From: an uncultured Planctomycetota bacterium
Lineage (GTDB): Bacteria > Planctomycetota > Phycisphaerae > Sedimentisphaerales > Anaerobacaceae
NCBI GenBank assembly: GCA_903927855.1
Contig: CAIYOL010000163.1
Coordinates: 1 to 6,533 of the forward strand
Reading direction: 5' to 3'
DNA length: 6,533 bases
The first letter of the stretch is position 1. Every line of letters begins with the position of its first letter. Shown in pieces: positions 1 through 6,361 of the stretch. The notes beneath the pieces are model-generated. The model made no database searches and was not told where the DNA came from. It worked only from the letters and a program-made list of their open reading frames with translations. Both the position numbers and the translations under genes were made by a program.

Positions 1-226
1 GGCCCGTGATTTTACCGACAGCCCCGCCGGCAAGTAAAACCAGACCCGGACGAATCATCTTGCCGCCGCAGCCATTCAGGTGCTCGACTAATCGCACGAC
101 ACCGATTTTCTCTGGACAGCACAACAATTGCTCATTTATCAGCTCTTTAACCTGCCCCAATTCATCGTTGATACGTTTAAAAGCAGGAACACTGCTTTGT
201 ATGTCTGTATGTATCGGTAATTGCAT
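1..226 (-). CDS. Polyprenyl diphosphate synthase (trans-isoprenyl synthase family), N-terminal part, cut by window start
   Basis: This is the first 75 codons of a gene that runs off the window at base 1. The protein starts MQLPIHTDIQ and reaches the block GGKMIRPGLVLLAG (residues 54-67), which matches the GGKRxRP...LLLAA signature at the front of all-trans polyprenyl synthases (IspB, heptaprenyl/octaprenyl diphosphate synthase). The Lys56 and Arg59 seen here are the residues that bind isopentenyl diphosphate in the family; the usual first Arg of GGKR is Met here. The aspartate-rich DDxxD motifs lie beyond the window, so chain length and activity cannot be judged. Such enzymes elongate prenyl diphosphates for quinone side chains or lipid carriers in the cytoplasm. 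The ATG at 226-224 is the first start codon after an in-frame TAG, which is also the stop of the aminotransferase gene 60 bases upstream. No good ribosome site sits next to it; the nearest purine-rich stretch (AAGGGA) is about 20 bases away. Confidence 0.85.
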   Translation of the reverse strand, partial: MQLPIHTDIQSSVPAFKRINDELGQVKELINEQLLCCPEKIGVVRLVEHLNGCGGKMIRPGLVLLAGGAVGKITG

Positions 227-286
227 ATTATATATGCCGCGAGTTTCGTCCCTTGTATCCCGTCTGTGATGCGACTGAAACGTTAA

Positions 287-1153
287 CTACTTGCTCTTTC
301 CGTGGGCGTATTTGAAGAACTTCTTCCTCATCAGGCAGGTATAAGCCCCGGGCCTGCCGTCACCGATAATTCTGCCGTCAATCTCCACAACACCAATGAC
401 CTCGGCAGCAGTACCGGTAAGGAAAAACTCATCGCAAACGTATAAATCGAACCTCGTAAGGTTTTTTTCGACTACCTTAAGCTTTGCTTCCCCGGCCAGC
501 CGGATAACGATGCCGCGAGTTATCCCGCTTAACGCACCGGCCTCGACAGGCGGAGTATATATAACCCCGTCTTTTACAATAAAAACGTTGTCGCCGGTCG
601 CTTCGGCTACATATCCTTCGTGGTTATACATAATCGCTTCGGGCACATTTACATCCAGCGCCTCAATCTTGGCCAGTATATTATTGAGGTAATTCAGACT
701 TTTGACCTGCGGCGGAATCGCCAGCGGATGATTGCGGACCGTCGTTGCGCTAATTACCTTCATCCCTTTTTCGTAAAGCTCTTCCGGATAAAGCTGTATG
801 TTGTCTGCTATGATAAATATTGTGCTGTTTTCACAGGTAAAAGGATTTAGTCCTAAACTGCCCGTCCCTCGCGTTATAACAAGTCGAATATAACCATCGA
901 TAACACCGTTGGCCTCAACGGTCTTTTCAACGGCCTTGATAAGCTCGTCCCTTTTCATCGGAATTTCCAGGCGAATTGCCTTCGCAGATTCGCAGAGACG
1001 CTTAATGTGCGCCTCCATCTCGAATACCCTGCTGCTGTAAACACGAATGCCTTCGAATACCCCGTCCCCATAAAGAAGGCCGTGGTCAAAAACGCTTATC
1101 TTGGCATCCGCTTCGTCCACCAGTTTGTCGTCAAGCCAAATCTTCAACGCCAT
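287..1153 (-). CDS. ilvE: Class IV PLP-dependent aminotransferase, branched-chain amino acid aminotransferase type
   Basis: This 288-residue protein has the normal length and motif order of bacterial BCATs (fold type IV). It transfers the amino group between glutamate and the keto acids of leucine, isoleucine and valine in the cytoplasm. Visible motifs are an N-terminal DHGLLYGDGVFEGIR (23-37), the catalytic PLP lysine K151 in QVKSLNYLNN, E184 and N189 in the EATGDNVF block, the phosphate-binding GALSGITR (206-213) and TGTAAEV (246-252). The start chosen is the ATG at 1153, where family similarity begins (MALKIWLDDK) and which has AAAGGA seven bases upstream. A GTG at 1186 would add 11 residues and has its own AGGAG nearby. 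The gene follows the LolD-type ATPase by 48 bases and precedes the prenyl synthase by 60, on the same strand. The family includes D-amino acid aminotransferases and aminodeoxychorismate lyases. Overall similarity favours BCAT, but substrate specificity is inferred. Confidence 0.9.
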   Translation of the reverse strand: MALKIWLDDKLVDEADAKISVFDHGLLYGDGVFEGIRVYSSRVFEMEAHIKRLCESAKAIRLEIPMKRDELIKAVEKTVEANGVIDGYIRLVITRGTGSLGLNPFTCENSTIFIIADNIQLYPEELYEKGMKVISATTVRNHPLAIPPQVKSLNYLNNILAKIEALDVNVPEAIMYNHEGYVAEATGDNVFIVKDGVIYTPPVEAGALSGITRGIVIRLAGEAKLKVVEKNLTRFDLYVCDEFFLTGTAAEVIGVVEIDGRIIGDGRPGAYTCLMRKKFFKYAHGKSK

Positions 1154-1160
1154 AAAATAT

Positions 1161-1166
1161 TCCTTT
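1161..1166 (-). promoter_or_regulatory. Ribosome binding site for the aminotransferase gene
   Basis: AAAGGA on the minus strand lies seven bases before the ATG at 1153. This supports that start over the upstream GTG at 1186, although the latter also has an AGGAG four bases before it. Confidence 0.6.
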
Positions 1167-1201
1167 AACAGACGCACACACGACACAAGTCTCCTGTGAG
1201 C

Positions 1202-1915
1202 TTATGCTTCTGCGCCCTCTCGCTTTATTTTGCCGTCCGCCAGCGTTACTATCCGCCCAGCCTTCTGGGCAATCCTTTCGTCGTGGGTCACCATCACAAT
1301 CGTCTGGCCGGCTTTATTCAATCTTTCAAAGACCTTTAGGATATCATTTCCTGTCGCAGAGTCAAGATTTCCCGTCGGCTCATCTGCCAAAAGTATTCTC
1401 GGCTCATTCATCAATGCCCTGCCGATAGCCACCCTTTGCCTTTCCCCTCCAGACAGCTGATACGGCTTATGATTGGCCCTTTCGCTCAAACCAAGCTCGC
1501 TTAGCAATGCTCTGGCTCGGTCTCTCGCCCACCTCCGGCTGCCAAGCCACCCGAATACGCTTTTCGAAGCCATAGCCGGAAGAAAAACATTTTCCAGTAC
1601 GCTTAATTCGTCCAATAAATGATAAAACTGAAAAACAAATCCTACCATTTTATTGCGAAATTTATTCAATTCGCGCTCCCCCATCCGGCTCAAATCACGC
1701 CCTTCGAAGCTTACAATGCCTTTTTCAGGCCTGTCCAGAGCACCTAATATATGCAATAGTGTGCTTTTGCCGCTGCCGGAGGCCCCGACTATTGCGACAA
1801 ACTCACTTTTCCTCACAGCCAAATCCACACCTTTGAGCACACTGACCTTTGCCTCACCCATCCGATAAGACTTATAAAGTCCTTCTGCCTGTAATATAAA
1901 ACCGTCTTTGCTCAT
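1202..1915 (-). CDS. lolD: LolD-type ABC transporter ATP-binding protein (lipoprotein release)
   Basis: This 237-residue ABC ATPase carries every nucleotide-binding motif: Walker A GASGSGKST (44-52), Q-loop Q96, signature LSGGE (154-158), Walker B ILLADE (174-179), D-loop GNLD (182-185) and switch His211 in VTHD. The stretches FVFQFYHLL (93-101) and RANHKPYQLSGGERQRVAIGRAL (split across 146-168) closely resemble E. coli LolD rather than a generic MacB ATPase, although LolD, MacB and FtsE are related. It would power a LolCDE-like complex from the cytoplasmic face of the inner membrane, with the two permeases just upstream as partners. The ATG overlaps the stop of the second permease in ATGA, so translation is probably coupled. 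An AGGTGA seven bases upstream supports this start. Relative to E. coli LolD, the segment around residues 115-135 (rich in Arg and Trp) is several residues longer. Confidence 0.93.
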   Translation of the reverse strand: MSKDGFILQAEGLYKSYRMGEAKVSVLKGVDLAVRKSEFVAIVGASGSGKSTLLHILGALDRPEKGIVSFEGRDLSRMGERELNKFRNKMVGFVFQFYHLLDELSVLENVFLPAMASKSVFGWLGSRRWARDRARALLSELGLSERANHKPYQLSGGERQRVAIGRALMNEPRILLADEPTGNLDSATGNDILKVFERLNKAGQTIVMVTHDERIAQKAGRIVTLADGKIKREGAEA

Positions 1916-3261
1916 AATTGACTCACCTGCAACGTCTCTACAACCTCTAATTTCGCCGCTCGCCGGCTCGGCAAAAACGCACCAGCCAAACAGGCACCTA
2001 TTGCAGAAGCTATTATCACTGCCAAAACTTTCAAATCAATAGCATTGGGAATATCTCCGATAGCATACATCGTCCTGTCCCACAACTGAAACCCAAAATG
2101 CTCAAACAAAAAACCTTCTATCCTGTTAATTTTGAGCAAAAATAACCAGCCGCCGAAAACACCGGCGGCACTGCCCAAAAGACCCATTAAAAAAGCAAAA
2201 CACAAAAATAATTCGATAACATCCGCCTTTGAAACGCCTATACTTTTCAATATGCCGACGTCCTTGCTCTTATGACTGACAATCATATAAAAAACAACAA
2301 AGATAATAAACACAGTTGTAACCCCAACAAGAGCAAACATAATCATCAGCATTGTCTGTTCCTTTTCCATCGCCGCGATGAATTCACGCCTGTAATCTTT
2401 CCAGCTTTGTACCTTAACTGTATCCAGTAATCCTGCCTGTTCTGCACCTTTTTTTTCTTCTACAAACTTCTTCCATAGCGCAGCGACTTTTTCACACCCA
2501 TCCGCCAGTTTCACATTCGGTTTGAACTTTATATGGATTGCACTGATTCTTTTAACAGGCCCTGCCATCCCGCAAAGTAGCTGTGCATCTTCGAGCGGCA
2601 AATAAATAAATGAGCTGTCAACACCGGCCAATCCGCTGCGAGAAGTGTCGCTGTAATAAAAAGTTTTCGTATTTACCAGGTCTGTCCCGGCTTTTGCCAA
2701 AGCGCCTTTTGATGTCAAAGGAAAGCAGCTCACCAAAAGAGCTACTTCATAAGGACTATCTTCATAACTATATTTACCATCTTCATCACGCATTAGCCAT
2801 TTGTCAACCCCTACCACACAGCCGGTAAGATTCGGGGCATACGCCGGCTCAAAGGCTTTAGCCGCATCGTTCTTGCGGTAGTGCAGCGTCTCGTCAAAAT
2901 CAGTAACCTTGCTGTGTTTAACAGGGTCAATACCCATAATCTCCGCGCTGCTGCTCCAGTCCAGATTACGATTCTTTACCAGGGCATAGCTCTTCACCAA
3001 TGCCGAAACTCCCTCGACAAAATCAGTCCCATCAATCCTTTTTATAAAATCTTCATAATACGGAAAACCAACCAGCGATTCGGTCCCAACTACGCAATCA
3101 CCTGCCCACTTATGGTTATTATCTTTAAAATTGCGCACCAGCCCCGTCATTACAGTCATCACCACAACTACTATAAACACGCAAAGTGCCACCGCCAAAA
3201 GTGCTAAATAACTGACGCGCCTCTTGAACAGGTATCGAAATGACAAAATAATCTTATACAT
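1912..3261 (-). CDS. LolC/LolE-like ABC transporter permease (FtsX/MacB family), second of a pair
   Basis: This 449-residue membrane protein has the layout of LolC/LolE permeases: one N-terminal membrane helix (about 18-42) after a basic start, a large periplasmic domain (about 43-300), and three C-terminal helices (about 303-329, 350-375, 411-431). The short cytoplasmic block KSKDVGILKSIGVS (331-344) after the second helix is the coupling segment typical of FtsX-domain permeases. The periplasmic domain ends in a DSSFIYLPLEDAQ stretch (215-227), also usual for this family. With the preceding permease and the LolD-type ATPase it should form a lipoprotein-releasing complex in the inner membrane. 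It starts nine bases after the stop of the previous permease with no visible Shine-Dalgarno site, so re-initiation by the same ribosome is plausible. Its stop overlaps the ATPase start. A MacB-like exporter is the main alternative; which of LolC or LolE it corresponds to cannot be told. Confidence 0.85.
   Translation of the reverse strand: MYKIILSFRYLFKRRVSYLALLAVALCVFIVVVVMTVMTGLVRNFKDNNHKWAGDCVVGTESLVGFPYYEDFIKRIDGTDFVEGVSALVKSYALVKNRNLDWSSSAEIMGIDPVKHSKVTDFDETLHYRKNDAAKAFEPAYAPNLTGCVVGVDKWLMRDEDGKYSYEDSPYEVALLVSCFPLTSKGALAKAGTDLVNTKTFYYSDTSRSGLAGVDSSFIYLPLEDAQLLCGMAGPVKRISAIHIKFKPNVKLADGCEKVAALWKKFVEEKKGAEQAGLLDTVKVQSWKDYRREFIAAMEKEQTMLMIMFALVGVTTVFIIFVVFYMIVSHKSKDVGILKSIGVSKADVIELFLCFAFLMGLLGSAAGVFGGWLFLLKINRIEGFLFEHFGFQLWDRTMYAIGDIPNAIDLKVLAVIIASAIGACLAGAFLPSRRAAKLEVVETLQVSQL
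1923..1928 (-). promoter_or_regulatory. Ribosome binding site for the LolD-type ATPase gene, inside the end of the permease gene
   Basis: AGGTGA on the minus strand is seven bases from the ATG at 1915 and lies within the last codons of the upstream permease. Together with the ATGA stop/start overlap it points to coupled translation. Confidence 0.65.
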
Positions 3262-3270
3262 TACTATTTA

Positions 3271-4587
3271 TTATTCATACCTTAACACGTTGACAGGCCT
3301 GGTCCTTACCGCAATAATCGCAGGTATCAGCGCCCCCACAGTAGCTGCTATAATCGCCGACAACGCTATAAACAAGGCCGAGTTCCAATCAATCTCATTC
3401 GGTATCCTGCTGAACATATACACACTGCTTTTCCAAAGCTTTAAACCAAAGATTATCCTTATCCACTCTTCGATAGTATTTATATTCCTCGTTATAATGT
3501 CCCCTAATATCATCCCAACTCCCGAACCAACAACGCCCACGCAGACACCAAATCCCACAAAAATCGATGCCACCGAACCGTTTGTGGCCCCGCAGCTTTT
3601 TATTATCGCAATGTCCCTCTGCCGCGTTTCAACTATCATATAGAATATGCAGAAAATCAGCAGAACAGCGCTCAAACTTACAATGCCAAATATAAACAGC
3701 AATACCCTCATCTGCTTTCGAAACTCCGCTACGTATCTGCTTTGCATCTGCTTAGCCGTAACAATTGCCGTCCTGCTTATAAGATACGGCTCCCAGCCAA
3801 GCTGCTCAGCAGCAAAACCCTTCCACACATCCCTAATCTCCGCAAGTGCAGCATCGGTCTCAGCCCCAGCCTTTAGCTTGATTTGAACCTGGCCCGCAAC
3901 ACCGCCGTTTAGCCCCGGATACAAAACCCTTTGAACTTCTTCTATAGGCAGATACACGAAACTCTTGTCAAGGTAATAAACTCCCGTGAAAACAACGTCC
4001 GCTATTGTAAATCTTATGGTCCTTCTCCTGACCGTCGTCGCCCCGCTGTCTTCCTGCGATTTTATCACCGCCCCCGTCGTAAGAACAGATTCCTGACCAA
4101 TCACCCTTTTAACCGCGTCAAAATCATACTCATCCGTCTGTTCGTTCGGCTCCGCCACCACCCCGATTCCCACAAATCCGCGCACCTGTTGCTCGTTCTC
4201 CGATGGCGGACGCTCATTGCCGGATATTCGTTCGAGTTTTGAGAATCGAGTATCAAGATTCGAGACCCCGCAAATCTCCACCCCGCGAACATCGCCTTTG
4301 CCTAAATGCAGCAGCCCGTCAGCCGACAGAGTAGCCGACGCCGACTCCACCATCTTCACTTGCTCTAAACGCCTGATAAGCTCTTCATATTTCGGAAACT
4401 TGATCGGCGGTTCCAGAACTACGTCCCCCATCGCCTTAACCGCACTTTGCTCGAACACATCGATAAAACCGCCGAACAAATTAGCGACAACTATCAACAG
4501 TGCCGCCGACAATGCAACCGCCGCTATGCTCAAAAATACTATCTTTTTCTTACGCAGGTATCGCAGCCATAGAAACAATTTCAGCAT
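3271..4587 (-). CDS. LolC/LolE-like ABC transporter permease (FtsX/MacB family), first of a pair
   Basis: This 438-residue permease has the same plan as its downstream partner: a basic start (LRYLRKKK), an N-terminal helix (about 16-40), a periplasmic domain (about 41-290), and three C-terminal helices (about 293-318, 339-363, 402-426). After the second helix, ETRQRDIAIIKSCGAT (320-335) is the typical LolC/E coupling block, and DKSFVYLPIEEVQ (207-219) matches the partner's DSSFIYLPLEDAQ. Both proteins also share an LW...MY...IPNxID segment before the last helix. They are therefore diverged paralogues, likely a heterodimer. The gene starts 16 bases after lysS and its ATG has only a weak GGGCTGG-like purine stretch upstream. 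Residues 109-120 (SNLDTRFSKLER) are encoded by an imperfect 14-bp repeat that looks out of place. The family assignment is firm; the lipoprotein substrate is inferred from the LolD-type ATPase next door. Confidence 0.86.
   Translation of the reverse strand: MLKLFLWLRYLRKKKIVFLSIAAVALSAALLIVVANLFGGFIDVFEQSAVKAMGDVVLEPPIKFPKYEELIRRLEQVKMVESASATLSADGLLHLGKGDVRGVEICGVSNLDTRFSKLERISGNERPPSENEQQVRGFVGIGVVAEPNEQTDEYDFDAVKRVIGQESVLTTGAVIKSQEDSGATTVRRRTIRFTIADVVFTGVYYLDKSFVYLPIEEVQRVLYPGLNGGVAGQVQIKLKAGAETDAALAEIRDVWKGFAAEQLGWEPYLISRTAIVTAKQMQSRYVAEFRKQMRVLLFIFGIVSLSAVLLIFCIFYMIVETRQRDIAIIKSCGATNGSVASIFVGFGVCVGVVGSGVGMILGDIITRNINTIEEWIRIIFGLKLWKSSVYMFSRIPNEIDWNSALFIALSAIIAATVGALIPAIIAVRTRPVNVLRYE
4229..4263. 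repeat. Short imperfect 14-bp tandem repeat inside the first permease gene
   Basis: On the plus strand the units GTTTTGAGAATCGA (4236-4249) and GTATCAAGATTCGA (4250-4263) follow a partial unit ending in TTCGA (4229-4235). The spacing of TTCGA/ATCGA is exactly 14 bases, so the reading frame shifts between units, yet the gene stays open. It encodes SNLDTRFSKLER in the periplasmic domain. The units match only partly (9 of 14 positions), so chance is possible. Confidence 0.4.
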
Positions 4588-4603
4588 GTCCAGCCCAATC
4601 GTT

Positions 4604-6052
4604 TTATTCGGAGGCAGGCCTCAGAAGCGGAAACAGCACCACGTCCCGAATACTCGTAGCGCCGGTTAAAATCATTATTAATCTGTCAATTCCTATACCC
4701 AGCCCCCCTGCCGGCGGCATACCATACTTCAGCGCCGTTATAAAATCCGCGTCCATCTTCGCCATCGTCTCTTCCTGTCCGCGAAGCTGGATTTTGAAGT
4801 TCTCCTCCTGAACCGCCGGGTCGTTCAACTCCGTATAGGCGTTAGCAAGCTCCATCCCTGCTATATAAAGTTCAAATCGTTCCGCATATTTTGGATTGTC
4901 TTTTTTACGCTTCGTTAACGGACACAGAGCTGCTGGATAATCTATTACAAATGTCGGCGAAACTAATTTTTCCTCAACCATTGCCTCAAACACCCCGTTG
5001 ATAACCACCGCATCGTCCATACCCGCTTCTTCTAAACCGAGTTTTTTCGCCTTCGCCCTCACAGAACTGGTATCGTCGATATCGCAGCCGCTGTATTCCT
5101 TTAATAACTCTGCATACGTGGCACGTCGCCACGGCCTCGAATAATTAACCGTCTTTTCATCAAACTGAACCTGCTCGCCGCCGCAGTATTTCCCCACCAG
5201 CAGGCAGATAAGCTCCTCAGTCAAATCCATCATCACATTGTAATCTGCATATGCCTGATACAGTTCCAGCATCGTAAATTCCGGGTTGTGTACCCTGCTC
5301 AACCCCTCGTTGCGAAAATTCCGGTTTATCTCGAAGACCTTCTCCATCCCCCCGACTAATAATCTCTTGAGAAACAGCTCCGGCGCGATCCGCAGGAACA
5401 AATCCATATCCAGTGTATTATGATGTGTCACAAATGGTTTGGCCGCCGCTCCGCCGGCCTGTTGCTGCATCATAGGCGTCTCAACTTCCAGAAATCCGCG
5501 TGACCCGAGAAACTCACGAACCGTGGCAATTATCGAACTGCGCTTCTTGAATCGCTCCATCACCTCGGGATTGGCCCACAAATCTACATATCTCTGCCGG
5601 TAACACAGGTCAATATCCGACAAACCATGAAATTTCTCCGGCGGCGGCAAAAGCGATTTGCTCAATAGCGTTACGCTGTCGGCCCATATGGTAATCTCCC
5701 CCGTCTTTGTCTTTCCTAATTGCCCCTCAGCGCCGATTATATCGCCAAGTTCAAGCAGCTTGGCAAGCGGCCATTTATCACCAAGCAGCTTTTTGCTCAA
5801 GCCTGCCTGGATGGTCCCGCTCCAGTCACGCAGCGTCATAAAAATCAAACTGCCGATGTCCCTCAGCAGTACAATCCTGCCGGCACACTTGGCCCGTTGA
5901 CTCTCATCACACTCTTTGAACCTTCCTTTAATATCGGCCGATTGCTTCGCCCCTTCGTATCTGCCACCATAAGGGTCAACACCCGACTCCCTGAAGCGAG
6001 ACAGCTTCTCCTGCCTCTGCCGTTCAAATTGGCTTATTTCTCGCTTTGTCAA
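4604..6052 (-). CDS. lysS: Lysyl-tRNA synthetase, class II
   Basis: This 482-residue protein is a complete class II LysRS, which charges tRNA-Lys with lysine in the cytoplasm. An N-terminal helix (QRQEKLSRFRESGVDPYG, 12-29) leads into the OB-fold anticodon-binding domain (about 57-133), then the catalytic core with motif 1 (GFLEVETPMM, 186-195), motif 2 (FEINRNFRNEG...HNPEF, 240-259) and motif 3 (GLGIGIDR, 450-457). The C-terminal blocks DYPAALCPLTKRK (371-383) and ELANAYTELNDP (401-412) separate it from class II AspRS and AsnRS. The start is TTG at 6052: a TAA lies in frame shortly upstream, no ATG occurs in frame until residue 72, and the N-terminal helix is family-typical from there. An AGGTG sits seven bases upstream. 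In motif 2 the usual RHNPEF reads VHNPEF; His and Phe are kept. It leads the permease genes by 16 bases and follows the upstream ORF by 18. Confidence 0.96.
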   Translation of the reverse strand: MTKREISQFERQRQEKLSRFRESGVDPYGGRYEGAKQSADIKGRFKECDESQRAKCAGRIVLLRDIGSLIFMTLRDWSGTIQAGLSKKLLGDKWPLAKLLELGDIIGAEGQLGKTKTGEITIWADSVTLLSKSLLPPPEKFHGLSDIDLCYRQRYVDLWANPEVMERFKKRSSIIATVREFLGSRGFLEVETPMMQQQAGGAAAKPFVTHHNTLDMDLFLRIAPELFLKRLLVGGMEKVFEINRNFRNEGLSRVHNPEFTMLELYQAYADYNVMMDLTEELICLLVGKYCGGEQVQFDEKTVNYSRPWRRATYAELLKEYSGCDIDDTSSVRAKAKKLGLEEAGMDDAVVINGVFEAMVEEKLVSPTFVIDYPAALCPLTKRKKDNPKYAERFELYIAGMELANAYTELNDPAVQEENFKIQLRGQEETMAKMDADFITALKYGMPPAGGLGIGIDRLIMILTGATSIRDVVLFPLLRPASE

Positions 6053-6059
6053 ATACTCA

Positions 6060-6064
6060 CACCT
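6060..6064 (-). promoter_or_regulatory. Ribosome binding site deciding the TTG start of lysS
   Basis: AGGTG on the minus strand is seven bases before the TTG at 6052. No ATG or GTG in the lysS frame lies between this site and the in-frame TAA upstream, so it fixes the TTG as start. Confidence 0.6.
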
Positions 6065-6070
6065 GCTTTA

Positions 6071-6361
6071 CTAATGGATTTCAGAACTAACCTGAATTAA
6101 TTTGCTCTCAACAACTAAAAGCCCGACCGCCAGCTGAGGGTCAGCTGATAAGCTTTCTTCGATTGTATGCCTTTTCAGTGGCGCCGCCTCCTTATTGTGG
6201 TCGGCTTTCACCAGCACGTCGTTGTCCCTCTGCACATCAAACATCTTTTTAATCTCATCGCTTCTCAATTTCACCTCAATATCTGGCCCGACACCCCAAT
6301 CCTCCTTCCCCTCTTTCTTCGCTTCATCCTGGCTTTTGACCCTTTGGCCCGACGGTAAATA
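6071..6361 (-). pseudogene. C-terminal fragment of S41 carboxyl-terminal processing protease
   Basis: About 96 residues cover the strand after the catalytic region (YYYLPSGQRV, like the AYYYTPSGR of CtpA) through the tail ending near SKLIQ. The full protease would be several hundred residues, with a signal peptide, a PDZ domain and a Ser-Lys dyad, none of which is here. GC by hand count over 6241-6360 is 57/120, close to the neighbouring genes. This half therefore most likely belongs to the local genome, and an S41 gene probably sat directly upstream of lysS in its native state. Confidence 0.6.

Noticed and set aside
6..269. Plus-strand ORF of 87 codons at the left end
   Set aside because: It is antisense to the polyprenyl synthase N-terminus, whose GGKMIRP motif is clear; the ORF has no recognisable domain.
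243..281. Possible hairpin (GTTTCGTC with GACTGAAAC) between the aminotransferase and the prenyl synthase
   Set aside because: The stem is short with a bulge, the loop is about 22 bases, and no T-run follows on the minus strand, so it is not convincing as a terminator.
3262..3270. Search for a ribosome binding site between the two permeases
   Set aside because: The nine-base gap and the end of the upstream gene are AT-rich (TAATAAATAG) with no purine-rich core; no site is called.
3224..3643. Plus-strand ORF of 139 codons with hydrophobic stretches
   Set aside because: The apparent membrane segments are the reverse reading of the permease C-terminal helices at 3271-3640; no independent start signal or motif is visible.
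4217..4669. Plus-strand ORF of 150 codons crossing the lysS/permease boundary
   Set aside because: It lies antisense to two firmly identified genes, has low-complexity Ser/Thr/Pro composition typical of antisense frames, and no family resemblance.
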